From WRDF01 sp031552235 (GTDB lineage: Bacteria; Bacteroidota; Bacteroidia; Bacteroidales; Rikenellaceae), in NCBI GenBank assembly GCA_031552235.1, contig JAVBMR010000001.1, positions 1-64,000 on the forward strand: a stretch of DNA of 64,000 nt, read 5' to 3'. Under the pieces are notes generated by a model. It saw only the letters and a list, made by a program, of their open reading frames with translations, was not told the origin of the DNA and did not search any database. Below are positions 25,947-35,731 of this stretch, piece by piece. How positions within the stretch are numbered: position 1 is the first letter of the stretch; every line of letters begins with the position of its first letter. A program made the position numbers and the translations under genes.

Positions 25947-28900
25947 ATGCAGAATAAAGGTGCACTCAAAGTGTTGGTGATCTGTTTGTTGATCGCCTCT
26001 GCATACCAGCTTTCGTTCACTTACGTGGCCCGTAGGGTGGAGAAAAAAGCTGAAACGTATGCTTCCCAGTTCGCTCCCGAAGAGCAGAATTTCAAAGAAC
26101 AGTCATTCCTCGACTCGGTTAAGAGCGAGGTGGTTTACAACCTCGGCCTGGTAAAATATACCTACAAGCAGGTCAAGGAGAAAGAGATAAACCTCGGCCT
26201 CGACCTCAAGGGCGGTATGAACGTCATGCTTGAGATCGCAGTCGAAGACGTGGTGAAGGCGCTCTCGAACGACAACCAGACACCGGCTTTCCATGAAGCG
26301 CTGGCCAAGGCCAAGGAGTCGCAGAAAACAGGCGACGACTTCATAAACGCTTTCGCACGTTCGTACAGCGAAATATCGGGAGGCGCTCCGCTGGCAGCCC
26401 TTTTCAACACGCCCGACCTGCGCGACAAGATCAACCAGAACTCGACGAACGAAGAAGTTATAAAGGTGCTCCGCGAGGAAACCGACGGTGCGATAGAGAA
26501 CTCTTTCGCCGTCCTGCGCAGCCGTATCGACCGTTTCGGCGTTACGCAGCCCAATATCCAGCGCATCGAAGGTACGGGGCGTATACTTGTGGAACTCCCG
26601 GGTATCAAAGAACCGGAACGCGTGCGCAAGCTCCTTCAGGGAACAGCGTCGCTCGAATTCTGGGTTACATACAACAACACCGAGGTATTCCCTTACCTCG
26701 CCCAGGCGAACGAAGTGGTGCGCATGGCCGAAGAAGCCAATAACGCTTCCGCGGAACCGGTTGCCGACTCGTTGAATGTTGCCGCCGACTCGCTGAACGC
26801 GGCGAACGGCCAACCCGCTGAAGACAACGCCCTTCTGGCCGCCATACAGGCAGGCGAAGGCAAACCGGCGGTGTCCGACGGCGTTGCAGGCCTTTTCTCG
26901 AAACTCAGCCCCATGGCCGACCAGTCGCGCGGCGCTTATCATACCCCGGTGGTCGGACAGGCAAGGACATACGATACGGCGGCTGTCAACACATACCTCA
27001 ACCTTCCGCAGGTCAAAGCGCTTTTCCCGCGTGAAATGAAGTTCCTGTGGGGTGTGAAACCGGCTGTCGTCGACGCTCCCAACAATACAAAAGTGGAGGT
27101 GGTAGACCTTTACGCCATCAGGGTGAATACCCGTGACGGCAAAGCGCCCCTCGACGGCGGCGCGGTAATCGAAGCCCATGCCGATTATGGCCAGAACCGC
27201 GGCGCGGCAGCGCATGTGTCAATGAGCATGAACTCGGAAGGCTCGCGCAAATGGGCCAACCTGACGCGTGACAATGTGGGCGAGTCCATTGCTATCGTAC
27301 TCGACGGGTATGTATACTCGGCCCCTACGGTGCAGAACGAGATAACAGGCGGCCAGTCGCAGATCACCGGTAACTTCACGATGGAAGAAGCGACCGACCT
27401 TGCCAACGTGCTCCGTTCGGGTAAACTCCCCGCCCCGGCACGCATAGTACAGGAAACGGTAGTCGGCCCGTCGCTCGGACAAGAGTCGATCAATGCGAGC
27501 ATGATCTCGTTCATCCTGGCGTTCATCCTCGTGCTTATCTACATGATCCTTTTCTATAACAAGGCCGGCTGGGTGGCGAGCCTCGCACTCATCACCAACC
27601 TTATCCTGCTGTTCGGCGTGCTTACCTCGTTCGGGGCGGTGCTGACGCTCCCCGGTATCGCGGGTATCGTGCTGACGATGGGTATGGCGGTCGACGCGAA
27701 CGTGATCATATACGAACGTGTGAAAGAAGAACTCCGCGCCGGCGCCGGCCTGGGAGTCGCCATACAGAAAGGTTACAGCAACGCGATGTCGGCGATTATC
27801 GACGCCAACGTTACGACGATCATCGTGGGTATCGTACTGTTCATTTTCGGTACGGGTCCTGTACAGGGTTTTGCCACTACGCTTTTGATCGGTATCGTTA
27901 CCTCGTTCTTTACCGCGGTATTCGTTACGAGGATATTCTTCGCCGGAATGCTCGCGAAAGAGAAAAAGATCTCGTTCTCGAACAAATTTACCGAGAACTT
28001 CCTCGCCCATACCAAGATCAACTTCCTCAAACAGCGCAAGGTTACTTATATTATAGGTGCGGCATTGATAGTGCTGGGTGTCGTTTCGTTCTTTACCCGC
28101 GGTATGAACTACGGCGTCGAGTTTACTGGCGGACGTACCTATGTCGTTCGTTTCGACAAGGAAGTGACTGCCGATGAGGTGCGGTCGAATATCGCCGCCG
28201 CATTTGAAAACGCTCCCGGCGACGATGCCGAAAAGAGCGTGGAAGTGGTTCAGTTCGGCAGTGCCGACCAGATGCGTATCGTGACCCAGTATATGGTGGA
28301 CGACGAAGGAAAAGAGGCTTCGGATATGGTGGAAACACTCCTCTACCAGGCACTCAAGCCGCTGTTCGCTGCCGACCTGACACAGGGAGAGTTTGAAACG
28401 ACAGCCACCAACCCCTACGGTATCATATCGGCGGACAAAGTGGGTGCGAGCATCGCAGGCGAAACTGTCCGCAACGCTTTCATCGCGGTATTCTTCGCGC
28501 TGTTCGCTATCGGCATATACGTGATCATCCGATTCAAGAAATGGCAGTGGGGCGCGGGCAGCGTGGTAGCGCTTGCTTCCGACGCGTTCCTTATAGTCGC
28601 ATTGTTCTCGGCGTTCTGGGGTATACTGCCCTTCACGATGGAGGTCAACCAGTCGTTCATCGCGGCGATCCTTACCATAATCGGTTACTCGATCAACGAC
28701 AAGGTGGTTATCTTCGACCGTATCCGCGAGTACCACACCCTGTTCCCGAAACGCAGGCCGTATGAGAACATCAACAACGCTATTAACAGTACGCTTTCGC
28801 GTACCATCAATACGTCGGGTACGACACTCGTTACCCTGCTGGCTATCTTCCTGTTCGGCGGCGAAGTGATCCGCGGGTTCGTATTCGCGCTCCTGGTCGG

Positions 28901-29006
28901 TGTGTTCGTATGTACGCTTTCTTCGGTGTTCATCGCTACGCCTGTGGCTTACGACCTTCTGAAGAGAAGCGACAAAGAGGCTGAAGACACCAAGAAAAAG
29001 AAATAA
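25947..29006 (+). CDS. secDF: Protein translocase subunits SecD and SecF, fused (SecDF)
   Basis: A 1019-residue fusion of SecD (about residues 1-670) and SecF (about 680-1019), the usual form in Bacteroidales. It uses the proton gradient to pull proteins out of the SecYEG channel on the periplasmic side. SecD shows LGLDLKGGMNVMLE, the FAVLRSRIDRFGV, RILVELPGI and GTASLEFW blocks, and the TMGMAVDANVIIYERVKEE segment. SecF shows NYGVEFTGGRTYVVRF and GYSINDKVVIFDRIRE. There are 12 membrane segments in all. The SecD periplasmic domain holds an Ala/Asn-rich insert of about 100 residues. I start at the ATG at 25947, not the in-frame TTG 6 nt upstream. Confidence 0.97.
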   Translation: MQNKGALKVLVICLLIASAYQLSFTYVARRVEKKAETYASQFAPEEQNFKEQSFLDSVKSEVVYNLGLVKYTYKQVKEKEINLGLDLKGGMNVMLEIAVEDVVKALSNDNQTPAFHEALAKAKESQKTGDDFINAFARSYSEISGGAPLAALFNTPDLRDKINQNSTNEEVIKVLREETDGAIENSFAVLRSRIDRFGVTQPNIQRIEGTGRILVELPGIKEPERVRKLLQGTASLEFWVTYNNTEVFPYLAQANEVVRMAEEANNASAEPVADSLNVAADSLNAANGQPAEDNALLAAIQAGEGKPAVSDGVAGLFSKLSPMADQSRGAYHTPVVGQARTYDTAAVNTYLNLPQVKALFPREMKFLWGVKPAVVDAPNNTKVEVVDLYAIRVNTRDGKAPLDGGAVIEAHADYGQNRGAAAHVSMSMNSEGSRKWANLTRDNVGESIAIVLDGYVYSAPTVQNEITGGQSQITGNFTMEEATDLANVLRSGKLPAPARIVQETVVGPSLGQESINASMISFILAFILVLIYMILFYNKAGWVASLALITNLILLFGVLTSFGAVLTLPGIAGIVLTMGMAVDANVIIYERVKEELRAGAGLGVAIQKGYSNAMSAIIDANVTTIIVGIVLFIFGTGPVQGFATTLLIGIVTSFFTAVFVTRIFFAGMLAKEKKISFSNKFTENFLAHTKINFLKQRKVTYIIGAALIVLGVVSFFTRGMNYGVEFTGGRTYVVRFDKEVTADEVRSNIAAAFENAPGDDAEKSVEVVQFGSADQMRIVTQYMVDDEGKEASDMVETLLYQALKPLFAADLTQGEFETTATNPYGIISADKVGASIAGETVRNAFIAVFFALFAIGIYVIIRFKKWQWGAGSVVALASDAFLIVALFSAFWGILPFTMEVNQSFIAAILTIIGYSINDKVVIFDRIREYHTLFPKRRPYENINNAINSTLSRTINTSGTTLVTLLAIFLFGGEVIRGFVFALLVGVFVCTLSSVFIATPVAYDLLKRSDKEAEDTKKKK

Positions 29007-29027
29007 ACCGGAATAAACGGTTTGACG

Positions 29028-29062
29028 AAAAAGGGCGGACTATCGGGTCTGCCCTTTTTTTG
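29028..29062 (+). terminator. Rho-independent terminator after secDF
   Basis: AAAAAGGGCGGAC and GTCTGCCCTTTTTTT pair imperfectly around a short loop, ending in a T-run. Confidence 0.9.
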
Positions 29063-29135
29063 TTTCTGAGGCTGGCCGACGGCATATTATTGCGCAGAAT
29101 TATTTATATTTGCACCTTTGAAACCACAGATTATT

Positions 29136-30857
29136 ATGAGCATACAGGAATTCAGCGAGCAGGAACTTCTCAGGCGCGAGTCGCTTGCGAAACTCCGCGA
29201 ACTGGGCATCGAGCCTTATCCGGCAGTAATGTTTCCCGTTAACGCGACCACAAAAGAGATCACGGAAGGCTACGACGCCGAAAAAGGCAACTTCGCCGAC
29301 GTCGTGATAGCCGGACGCATGATGAGCCGCCGCGTAATGGGCAGCGCGTCTTTTTTCGAGATACAGGACCACACGGGCCGCATACAGGCATACATCAAAC
29401 GCGACGACATCTGCCCCGGCGAGGATAAGGATATGTACAACACCGTGTTCAAAAAATTGCTCGACATAGGCGATTTCGTGGGCGTGAAAGGTTTCGCGTT
29501 CCTGACCAACACGGGCGAACTTTCGATACATGTCAAGGAACTCGTGCTGCTCAGTAAGTCGCTGCGCCCGCTCCCGATCGTTAAGGAAAAGGATGGGCAG
29601 GTCTATGATGCTTTCACCGACCCCGAGGTGCGCTACCGCCAGAGGTATGTCGACCTTGTGGTGAACCCGCAGGTGAGGGAAACGTTCGTGAAGCGCGCGA
29701 AGATAATCTCGACCATGCGCCGTTTCTTCGATTCGCACGGATATCTCGAAGTGGAAACGCCCATACTCCAGCCGATACCAGGCGGGGCTGCCGCGCGCCC
29801 GTTCATCACGCACCACAACACGCTCGACATGCCGCTCTATCTGCGCGTAGCCAACGAGTTGTACCTCAAAAAATTGGTGGTGGGCGGTTTTGACGGCGTT
29901 TATGAGTTCGCGAAGGACTTCCGCAACGAAGGCATGGACCGCACGCACAACCCGGAATTCACGGTGGTCGAGATATACATAGCCTACAAGGACTATTTCT
30001 GGATGATGGAATTCACGGAGAAGATGCTCGAAGAGGTGGCCCTGGCGCTCCACGGCACTACCGACGTTACCATAGGCGGCAAGACCGTAAGCTTCAAGGC
30101 TCCGTTCCGCAGGCTCACGATGACCGATGCGATCAAAGAGAAAACAGGCTTCGACATAACAGGCAAAACAGAAGACGAGCTTAGGGCCAAGTGCAGGGAA
30201 CTCAAGGTCGAGGTGGACGAAACGATGGGTACAGGCAAGCTGATCGACGCCATTTTCGGCGAATACTGCGAGGCCGATCTCGTGCAGCCCACGTTCATAA
30301 TGGATTACCCCATAGAGATGTCGCCGCTGTGCAAGCGCCACCGCTCGAACCCCGAGCTGACCGAACGCTTCGAACTGTTCGTGAACGGCAAGGAGCTGTG
30401 CAACGCCTACTCGGAGCTGAACGACCCGATCGACCAGCTCGAACGCTTCCAGGACCAGCTCAGGCTCAGCGAAAAAGGCGACGACGAGGCTATGTTCATC
30501 GACATGGACTTCGTGCGCGCCCTCGAATACGGCATGCCCACATGCTCCGGCATGGGGATGGGTATCGACCGCCTCACGATGTTCATGACCGACAATTCGT
30601 CGATCCAGGACGTGCTGTTCTTCCCGCAGATGAGGCCGGAAAAGAACGCCGTGAAAGACTCGGACGAGAAGTTTATGGCAAAAGGCGTTCCGGCGGAATG
30701 GATACCGGTGCTGCGCAAGATGAGCTTCAACACGCTCGACGCCCTCGGCAACGTAGCGCCGGCGAAACTCCACAACGACCTGTGCGGCTTCAACAAAAAG
30801 AATAAGCTCGGCCTTGCGAACCCGTCGCAGGACGACGTTAAGGCGTGGGTAGGGTAA
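29136..30857 (+). CDS. lysS: Lysyl-tRNA synthetase, class II
   Basis: A 573-residue class II synthetase that charges tRNA-Lys. The N-terminal OB-fold (about residues 55-150) contains ADVVIAGRMMSRRVMGSASF. The catalytic core has class II motif 2 (FRNEGMDRTHNPEFT) and motif 3 (GMGMGIDRLTMF). It is somewhat longer than the roughly 500-residue E. coli enzyme because of a C-terminal extension after GMGMGIDR, as in other Bacteroidales. A -7 box TATATTTG at 29105-29112 precedes the ATG at 29136; an in-frame TTG at 29118 is too close to it. The next gene begins 2 nt after the stop. Confidence 0.97.
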   Translation: MSIQEFSEQELLRRESLAKLRELGIEPYPAVMFPVNATTKEITEGYDAEKGNFADVVIAGRMMSRRVMGSASFFEIQDHTGRIQAYIKRDDICPGEDKDMYNTVFKKLLDIGDFVGVKGFAFLTNTGELSIHVKELVLLSKSLRPLPIVKEKDGQVYDAFTDPEVRYRQRYVDLVVNPQVRETFVKRAKIISTMRRFFDSHGYLEVETPILQPIPGGAAARPFITHHNTLDMPLYLRVANELYLKKLVVGGFDGVYEFAKDFRNEGMDRTHNPEFTVVEIYIAYKDYFWMMEFTEKMLEEVALALHGTTDVTIGGKTVSFKAPFRRLTMTDAIKEKTGFDITGKTEDELRAKCRELKVEVDETMGTGKLIDAIFGEYCEADLVQPTFIMDYPIEMSPLCKRHRSNPELTERFELFVNGKELCNAYSELNDPIDQLERFQDQLRLSEKGDDEAMFIDMDFVRALEYGMPTCSGMGMGIDRLTMFMTDNSSIQDVLFFPQMRPEKNAVKDSDEKFMAKGVPAEWIPVLRKMSFNTLDALGNVAPAKLHNDLCGFNKKNKLGLANPSQDDVKAWVG

Positions 30858-30859
30858 CG

Positions 30860-31099
30860 ATGAGCGACAAAAAAGAGGCCATACGCCCCACTAAAGCCCA
30901 TAAGGCTGTCAGGATAGGGTTTATAATTTGTTGCCTTGCGATGGTCGTTTTTTCGATCCGGGGGGCAATGGGATACAGGTTGCCCGATGTAGTTTTTCCG
31001 ATAATGGGCGCGGCTCTTGTGCTGGCGGTCGCGAATCTTGTAATGACCCTAAACGCGCAGAAAAAACAGCGTGGCGAGAAAGATGCCATCCAAAAGTAA
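30860..31099 (+). CDS. Small two-pass membrane protein
   Basis: A 79-residue protein with hydrophobic segments at about residues 18-35 and 42-62, a basic N-terminus and a basic C-terminal tail (AQKKQRGEKDAIQK). It starts 2 nt after lysS and runs toward tpiA 30 nt downstream, so it is probably part of a lysS-tpiA transcription unit. I do not recognise a family. Confidence 0.7.
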   Translation: MSDKKEAIRPTKAHKAVRIGFIICCLAMVVFSIRGAMGYRLPDVVFPIMGAALVLAVANLVMTLNAQKKQRGEKDAIQK

Positions 31100-31129
31100 A
31101 ACAATATTTTAAACTTAAAATAAAAGAAC

Positions 31130-31882
31130 ATGAGAAAGAAAATCGTTGCGGGCAACTGGAAAATGAACACCACGCCCGTTGAAGGAGTAGAGCTTGCGAA
31201 AGGTATCGTGGCCGGCACAAGGAACGTGGACAAAGCCGTTCAATTTATCATCGCGCCTCCTTTCACGCACCTCTCTGAGGTAATGAAAGTGACCCGCGGC
31301 ACAGGCGTTGCGGTGTCTGCGCAGAACTGCGCGGCAGAAGCAAAAGGCGCCTACACAGGCGAAGTTTCGGCAGCTATGATCGCGTCGCTCGGCATAGAAT
31401 ACGTTATCCTCGGCCACAGCGAACGCCGCCAGTACTACGGCGAAACCAGCGAAACGCTCAACAAAAAAATGGAACAGGTGTTCGCCAACAATCTGAAACC
31501 GATCTACTGCATCGGCGAAATGCTCGCGGAGCGCGAGGCTGAGAAGCATTTCGACGTCGTTAAACAGCAGATCGAGGAGGTAGTTTTCAATCTCGGTGCT
31601 GACCAGTTCGCAAATACCGTGATCGCTTACGAACCCGTTTGGGCTATCGGAACCGGCAAGACCGCGACTTCCGATCAAGCTCAGGAGATGCACGCTTTCA
31701 TCCGCAAGGTACTTGCACAGAAATTTGGTGCGGCTGCGGAGCAGACCGTGATCCTCTACGGCGGCAGCGCAAACCCCGGCAACGCCAAGGAACTCTTCTC
31801 GAAAGCCGACGTTGACGGCGGCCTTATCGGCGGAGCGTCGCTCAAACCGGAAGACTTCATCGCTATCGGCCAGAGCTACTAA
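31130..31882 (+). CDS. tpiA: Triosephosphate isomerase
   Basis: A 250-residue TIM-barrel enzyme of usual length that interconverts dihydroxyacetone phosphate and glyceraldehyde 3-phosphate in glycolysis. It starts MRKKIVAGNWKMN with the substrate-binding Asn/Lys. The catalytic His is in ILGHSERR, the catalytic Glu in IAYEPVWAIGTGKTA, and the phosphate-binding loops are YGGSANPGN and GGLIGGASL. It is followed by a strong terminator. Confidence 0.98.
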   Translation: MRKKIVAGNWKMNTTPVEGVELAKGIVAGTRNVDKAVQFIIAPPFTHLSEVMKVTRGTGVAVSAQNCAAEAKGAYTGEVSAAMIASLGIEYVILGHSERRQYYGETSETLNKKMEQVFANNLKPIYCIGEMLAEREAEKHFDVVKQQIEEVVFNLGADQFANTVIAYEPVWAIGTGKTATSDQAQEMHAFIRKVLAQKFGAAAEQTVILYGGSANPGNAKELFSKADVDGGLIGGASLKPEDFIAIGQSY

Positions 31883-31899
31883 GCCGGTTGCGTTTCGTA

Positions 31900-31938
31900 A
31901 AAGAAGAAGCCCTGCTATATGCAGGGCTTCTTCTTTTA
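31900..31938. terminator. Terminator after tpiA, shared with the convergent lipoprotein gene
   Basis: AAAGAAGAAGCCCTGC pairs with GCAGGGCTTCTTCTTT around TATAT. The A-run and T-run on its two sides suit termination from both directions. Its right edge touches the stop of the minus-strand lipoprotein gene. Confidence 0.9.
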
Positions 31939-32466
31939 TTCATCTATGTCGTATATAGAGATGTTTATTAGCCTGAATCTGCCGTCGATAACGCAGCTAA
32001 CCTCGTTGCCCTCTACCTCCAGATTAACTTCTATCCTGAATTTATCTTTACTCTTTTTTGTGACCTTCACAGTTCCGCCAACAGCGTCGGCAACTCCCTG
32101 ATAGCGCCATTGCGCCAGTGCCGTTGAGTTGCTGTATTTTTTTCCATCATAACTCAAATAAAACCCGGCATTTGTGGATTCTTCTTCGCCGAAAACCACT
32201 TCACTGCCTAAATCTTCGGAATTTACCGTATACTCTATCATATATTCAGGCGGGTAGATGATGCTTTCTGAAGATAATTCTGTCGGCGAAAACTCAAAAC
32301 AATATCTGCCTTCGTACTCGGAATAATAAACATAATCGACGATATACTCCGTACCGTTAACAGTGAATTTGCCTTTAGCGTACGGCTCTTCCTTGTCTTT
32401 TTCGCATGACGAAAGCACTAAGGCGAACGACGACAATACAACAGCAAGAGTAAGAAGTCTTTTCAT
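31936..32466 (-). CDS. Lipoprotein of unknown function
   Basis: A 176-residue lipoprotein. The signal MKRLLTLAVVLSSFALVLSSC has a clear lipobox (LSSC) followed by an acidic, charged stretch (EKDKEEPYA) that may favour surface export in Bacteroidota. The rest is rich in Tyr, Ser and Glu and predicted beta, with no family I can name. Codon use is AT-richer than neighbouring genes. It lies between tpiA (convergent) and an ABC exporter gene on the same strand. Confidence 0.75.
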   Translation of the reverse strand: MKRLLTLAVVLSSFALVLSSCEKDKEEPYAKGKFTVNGTEYIVDYVYYSEYEGRYCFEFSPTELSSESIIYPPEYMIEYTVNSEDLGSEVVFGEEESTNAGFYLSYDGKKYSNSTALAQWRYQGVADAVGGTVKVTKKSKDKFRIEVNLEVEGNEVSCVIDGRFRLINISIYDIDE

Positions 32467-32526
32467 GGGGTTGGGGTTGTAATTTCCATAAAGATAAGAC
32501 TTTTTTTATTCAGGCATATTTATAAC

Positions 32527-32558
32527 GAAAAAAAGACGCCCGAGAAGGCGTCTTTTTT
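32527..32558 (-). terminator. Terminator after the ABC exporter gene
   Basis: AAAAGACGCC-CGAGAA-GGCGTCTTTTTT is a clean stem-loop with A/T runs on both sides, just past the exporter stop at 32574. Confidence 0.88.
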
Positions 32559-32573
32559 GGCGGCATAGGCAGA

Positions 32574-34406
32574 TTAGGCCATATGCTGCATCTCGACCAG
32601 CTTGCTGTATATGCCTTCCTTCTTGATGAGTTCCTCGTGCGTGCCCTGTTCGGCGATCTTGCCTTCGCTGACCACATAGATGATATCCGCATTGTATATC
32701 GTGCTCAGTCGGTGGGCGATTATTACCGATGTGCGCCCTTCGAGAAGGGAATTGAGCGCGTCCTGCACCAGTTTTTCGCTCTCGGTGTCGAGTGCCGAGG
32801 TAGCCTCGTCGAGGATGAGGATGTCGGGGTTTTTCAGCACGGCGCGGGCGATGCTCAGCCTCTGGCGCTGGCCGCCCGAGAGTTTCATGCCCCTGTCGCC
32901 GATATTGGTTTGATATCCGTTCTCGGTTTCCATAATGAAATTATGGGCGTTGGCAACCTTGGCCGCCGCTACGATCTCTTCCGTCGTGGCGTCGCGCTTG
33001 CCAAGCCGCAGGTTGTTTTCGATGGTGTCGTTGAACAGGATCGTGTCCTGCGAAACGACGCCTATGTTGGCGCGGAGCGACTCCTGGGTGTAATCTTTCA
33101 CGTTGATGCCGTCGACGGTTATCTCGCCGTGGGTTACGTCGTAGAAGCGGGGTATGAGGTCGGAGATTGTCGATTTGCCGCCGCCAGACGGGCCTACGAG
33201 GGCTACGGTCTGTCCCTTCCTGACATTCAGGTCGATGCCGCATATAACCTCGCGAGTGTCGTATGTGAAGCGCACGTCGTGGAATTCCACGCCCTCGTTG
33301 AAATCTTTAAGGACCAAGGCGTTGGGTTTGTCCTGCACATCGCTTTTGGTGTCGAGCAGACTGAGGACGCGCTCGCCGGCCGCGATACCCTGATTTATAG
33401 TCGAGAACGCATCCACGAACGAGCGCAACGGCCTGGTTATCTGCGAGAATATCCCGAGGTATGTAATGAATTCGCTGGGCGCCATCGAGCCTTCGAGTGT
33501 GAGTTTGCCGCCCATGAGCAGCAGCACGCACATCGCCGAGATCCCGAGGAATTCGCTCGTAGGCCCTGCCAACTGCTGGCGCTTGGCCATCGAACGCTGT
33601 ATCTTCGAATATTTTTTGTTGATCCCGAAGAATTTGGCCTTTATCCAGTCGATGCCGTTGTAGGCTTTGATGACTTTTATACCGCCCAGCGACTCGTCGA
33701 GTGTGCTGACCATTTCGGCGTAAGTCTGTTGGCCGGCCGCGGCTTTATGCTTGAGTTTCTTGACGATGCTTCCTATGACCAGCGCCACCACGGGCAGGAA
33801 TAACGCCGAGAATACGGTCATCTGCCACGATATGAGGAGCATGCTTCCGAGCATGAACAGGATCATGAACGGGTCGCGGAAGATCACCTGCAGGGTGTTC
33901 GTCACGCAGAACTGCACCACCTGCACGTCCGAGGTTATCTTTGCCATTACGTCGCCCTTGCGCGCGTTGCTGAAATAGCCTACGTTGAGGTCCATTACAC
34001 TGTCGTACACGTCGTTGCGAAGGCGCATAAGCGTCTGTATCTTCATATTTTCGATGATGCGCGAACTGAGGTAGCGGAATAGGTTGGCCAGCAGCGAGGC
34101 CACGATAAGTATTATCGAGAGGAATATCAGTGCCTGGAATATATCGACATCCTCGCCGTAGAACGAATGCATCCAGTAGTTGAGCGATTCTTTGAAGTAT
34201 CCTATAGCGTTGGTAAATTCAAAGCTGGGCATTTCGGTAACAGGGGCCGTTTCCTTGTTCTCCCCGAAAAGGAAGTCGAGGATGGGGATCAGCATCCCGA
34301 AATTGATGACGTAGAACACGGAGTGAAGCAGGGTACAGATCCCGTATGGGACGGCATATTTGGCAATGGGCTGCGCATAGGCCATCAGGCGCCAGTATAT
34401 CTTCAT
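32574..34406 (-). CDS. MsbA-like ABC exporter (fused membrane and ATPase domains)
   Basis: A 610-residue half-transporter that should work as a homodimer in the inner membrane. Residues 1-340 carry six hydrophobic segments. The ATPase has Walker A GPSGGGKST, signature LSGGQRQRLSIARA, Walker B ILILDEATSALD and the H-loop IAHRLST. The type is closest to MsbA lipid/multidrug exporters, and the lipid A core is a plausible cargo, but a drug exporter cannot be excluded. It diverges from trpS across about 96 bp. Confidence 0.93.
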   Translation of the reverse strand: MKIYWRLMAYAQPIAKYAVPYGICTLLHSVFYVINFGMLIPILDFLFGENKETAPVTEMPSFEFTNAIGYFKESLNYWMHSFYGEDVDIFQALIFLSIILIVASLLANLFRYLSSRIIENMKIQTLMRLRNDVYDSVMDLNVGYFSNARKGDVMAKITSDVQVVQFCVTNTLQVIFRDPFMILFMLGSMLLISWQMTVFSALFLPVVALVIGSIVKKLKHKAAAGQQTYAEMVSTLDESLGGIKVIKAYNGIDWIKAKFFGINKKYSKIQRSMAKRQQLAGPTSEFLGISAMCVLLLMGGKLTLEGSMAPSEFITYLGIFSQITRPLRSFVDAFSTINQGIAAGERVLSLLDTKSDVQDKPNALVLKDFNEGVEFHDVRFTYDTREVICGIDLNVRKGQTVALVGPSGGGKSTISDLIPRFYDVTHGEITVDGINVKDYTQESLRANIGVVSQDTILFNDTIENNLRLGKRDATTEEIVAAAKVANAHNFIMETENGYQTNIGDRGMKLSGGQRQRLSIARAVLKNPDILILDEATSALDTESEKLVQDALNSLLEGRTSVIIAHRLSTIYNADIIYVVSEGKIAEQGTHEELIKKEGIYSKLVEMQHMA

Positions 34407-34502
34407 TTTATCTCGGTCTGAATTATTCTTTCCGCAAATGTACTTTATTTTTTTTATTATGCCTATTTTTGTGATTCAGTTAATACAAACTTAAAGGCAT
34501 AT

Positions 34503-35492
34503 ATGGACATAGTATTGAGCGGCATCAGGCCGACGGGGAGGCTTCATCTGGGTAATTATTTCGGGGCGCTGAAGAACTTCGTGAAGATGCAGCACGAGAA
34601 CAAGTGCTTCTTTTTCATCGCCGACTACCACTCGCTTACGACACATCCCGATCCCGCGCACCTGCACGAAAATGTCCGTAACGCGCTTTCGGAATACCTT
34701 GCCGCCGGGCTCGATCCCAACGTGGCTACGCTGTATGTGCAGAGCGACGTCCCGCAGGTTGCCGAGCTATCGCTTCTGCTCAGCATGCACGCCTACGTGG
34801 GCGAGTTGAGCAAGACCGCGTCGTTCAAGGAAAAAATTCGCAAGCATCCGGAAAACATAAACGCTGGACTGCTGAATTACCCTGTGCTGATGGCGGCAGA
34901 CATACTGCTGCACCGCGCAAAATATGTTCCGGTGGGCAAAGATCAGGAGCAGCACCTCGAAATGACGCGCCGTTTCGCACGCCGTTTCAACCAGATATAC
35001 GGGGTGGAATTCCTGCCCGAGAGCGAGCCGTATAACTTCGGGCAGGAGCTGACCAAGATCCCGGGCCTCGACGGCAACGGCAAGATGGGCAAGAGCGAGG
35101 GTAACGGCATATTCCTCGCCGACCCGGACGACGTGATCCGCAAGAAAGTGATGCGCGCGGTGACCGACAGCGGCCCCACAGAGCCGAACCAGCAGATGGC
35201 CGAACCCATCGCCAACATATTCACGATAATGAAGGTGGTTTCGCCGCAGGATACCATCGACCATTTCATGGCTGCGTACAACGACTGCTCGATACGTTAC
35301 GGCGACCTGAAGAAGCAGCTTGCCGAGGATATTATAAAGGTAGTGGCGCCTATCCGCGAACGCATCGAGGATATCCGCGCCGACGACGCTTACCTGCACA
35401 AGGTGGTGTCGGAGGGTGCCGAACGCGCCCGCGAAAGCGCCGACGCCACGATGCGCGGCATACGCGAGATAATGGGCATCAAGCCTTTTTAG
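34503..35492 (+). CDS. trpS: Tryptophanyl-tRNA synthetase
   Basis: A 329-residue class I synthetase that charges tRNA-Trp. It shows SGIRPTGRLHLGNYFGAL (HIGH-type motif as HLGN), YPVLMAADILLH, PVGKDQEQHLEMTR and the KMGKS form of the KMSKS loop in LDGNGKMGKSEGN. Length and order match the family. The start codon sits after an AT-rich leader. The gene stands alone between a divergent ABC exporter and the repeats flanking the ClC gene. Confidence 0.97.
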   Translation: MDIVLSGIRPTGRLHLGNYFGALKNFVKMQHENKCFFFIADYHSLTTHPDPAHLHENVRNALSEYLAAGLDPNVATLYVQSDVPQVAELSLLLSMHAYVGELSKTASFKEKIRKHPENINAGLLNYPVLMAADILLHRAKYVPVGKDQEQHLEMTRRFARRFNQIYGVEFLPESEPYNFGQELTKIPGLDGNGKMGKSEGNGIFLADPDDVIRKKVMRAVTDSGPTEPNQQMAEPIANIFTIMKVVSPQDTIDHFMAAYNDCSIRYGDLKKQLAEDIIKVVAPIRERIEDIRADDAYLHKVVSEGAERARESADATMRGIREIMGIKPF

Positions 35493-35535
35493 AGAGGACT
35501 TGACCTTAGGTGATTTATAAAGAATATGGTGGGCA

Positions 35536-35675
35536 AACTAAAATAAGTCGAGACGTACGGTGTCCGACGACCGTTAGACGTGCCGTAAGGCACGGCTAAA
35601 AAGGAGGAGTCTTACGTGAGACTTATTTTATAGACCTTTTTGGTTACTTTTTACGGCAATGGTAAAAAGTAACGA
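35536..35675 (+). repeat. Left arm of the inverted repeat flanking the ClC gene (R5)
   Basis: Reads ATAAGTCGAGACGTACGGTG at the outer end, then TCTTACGTGAGACTTATTTT, then the hairpin GGTTACTTTTT...AAAAAGTAAC next to the gene. Its reverse complement recurs at 37518-37796 on the other side of the gene, where it is enlarged by two insertions. Confidence 0.85.
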
Positions 35676-35731
35676 AGAAAAATAATAAAATAAATTTGAA
35701 AGCCCGGATTGAAATAGCGTACAGGTGGTTC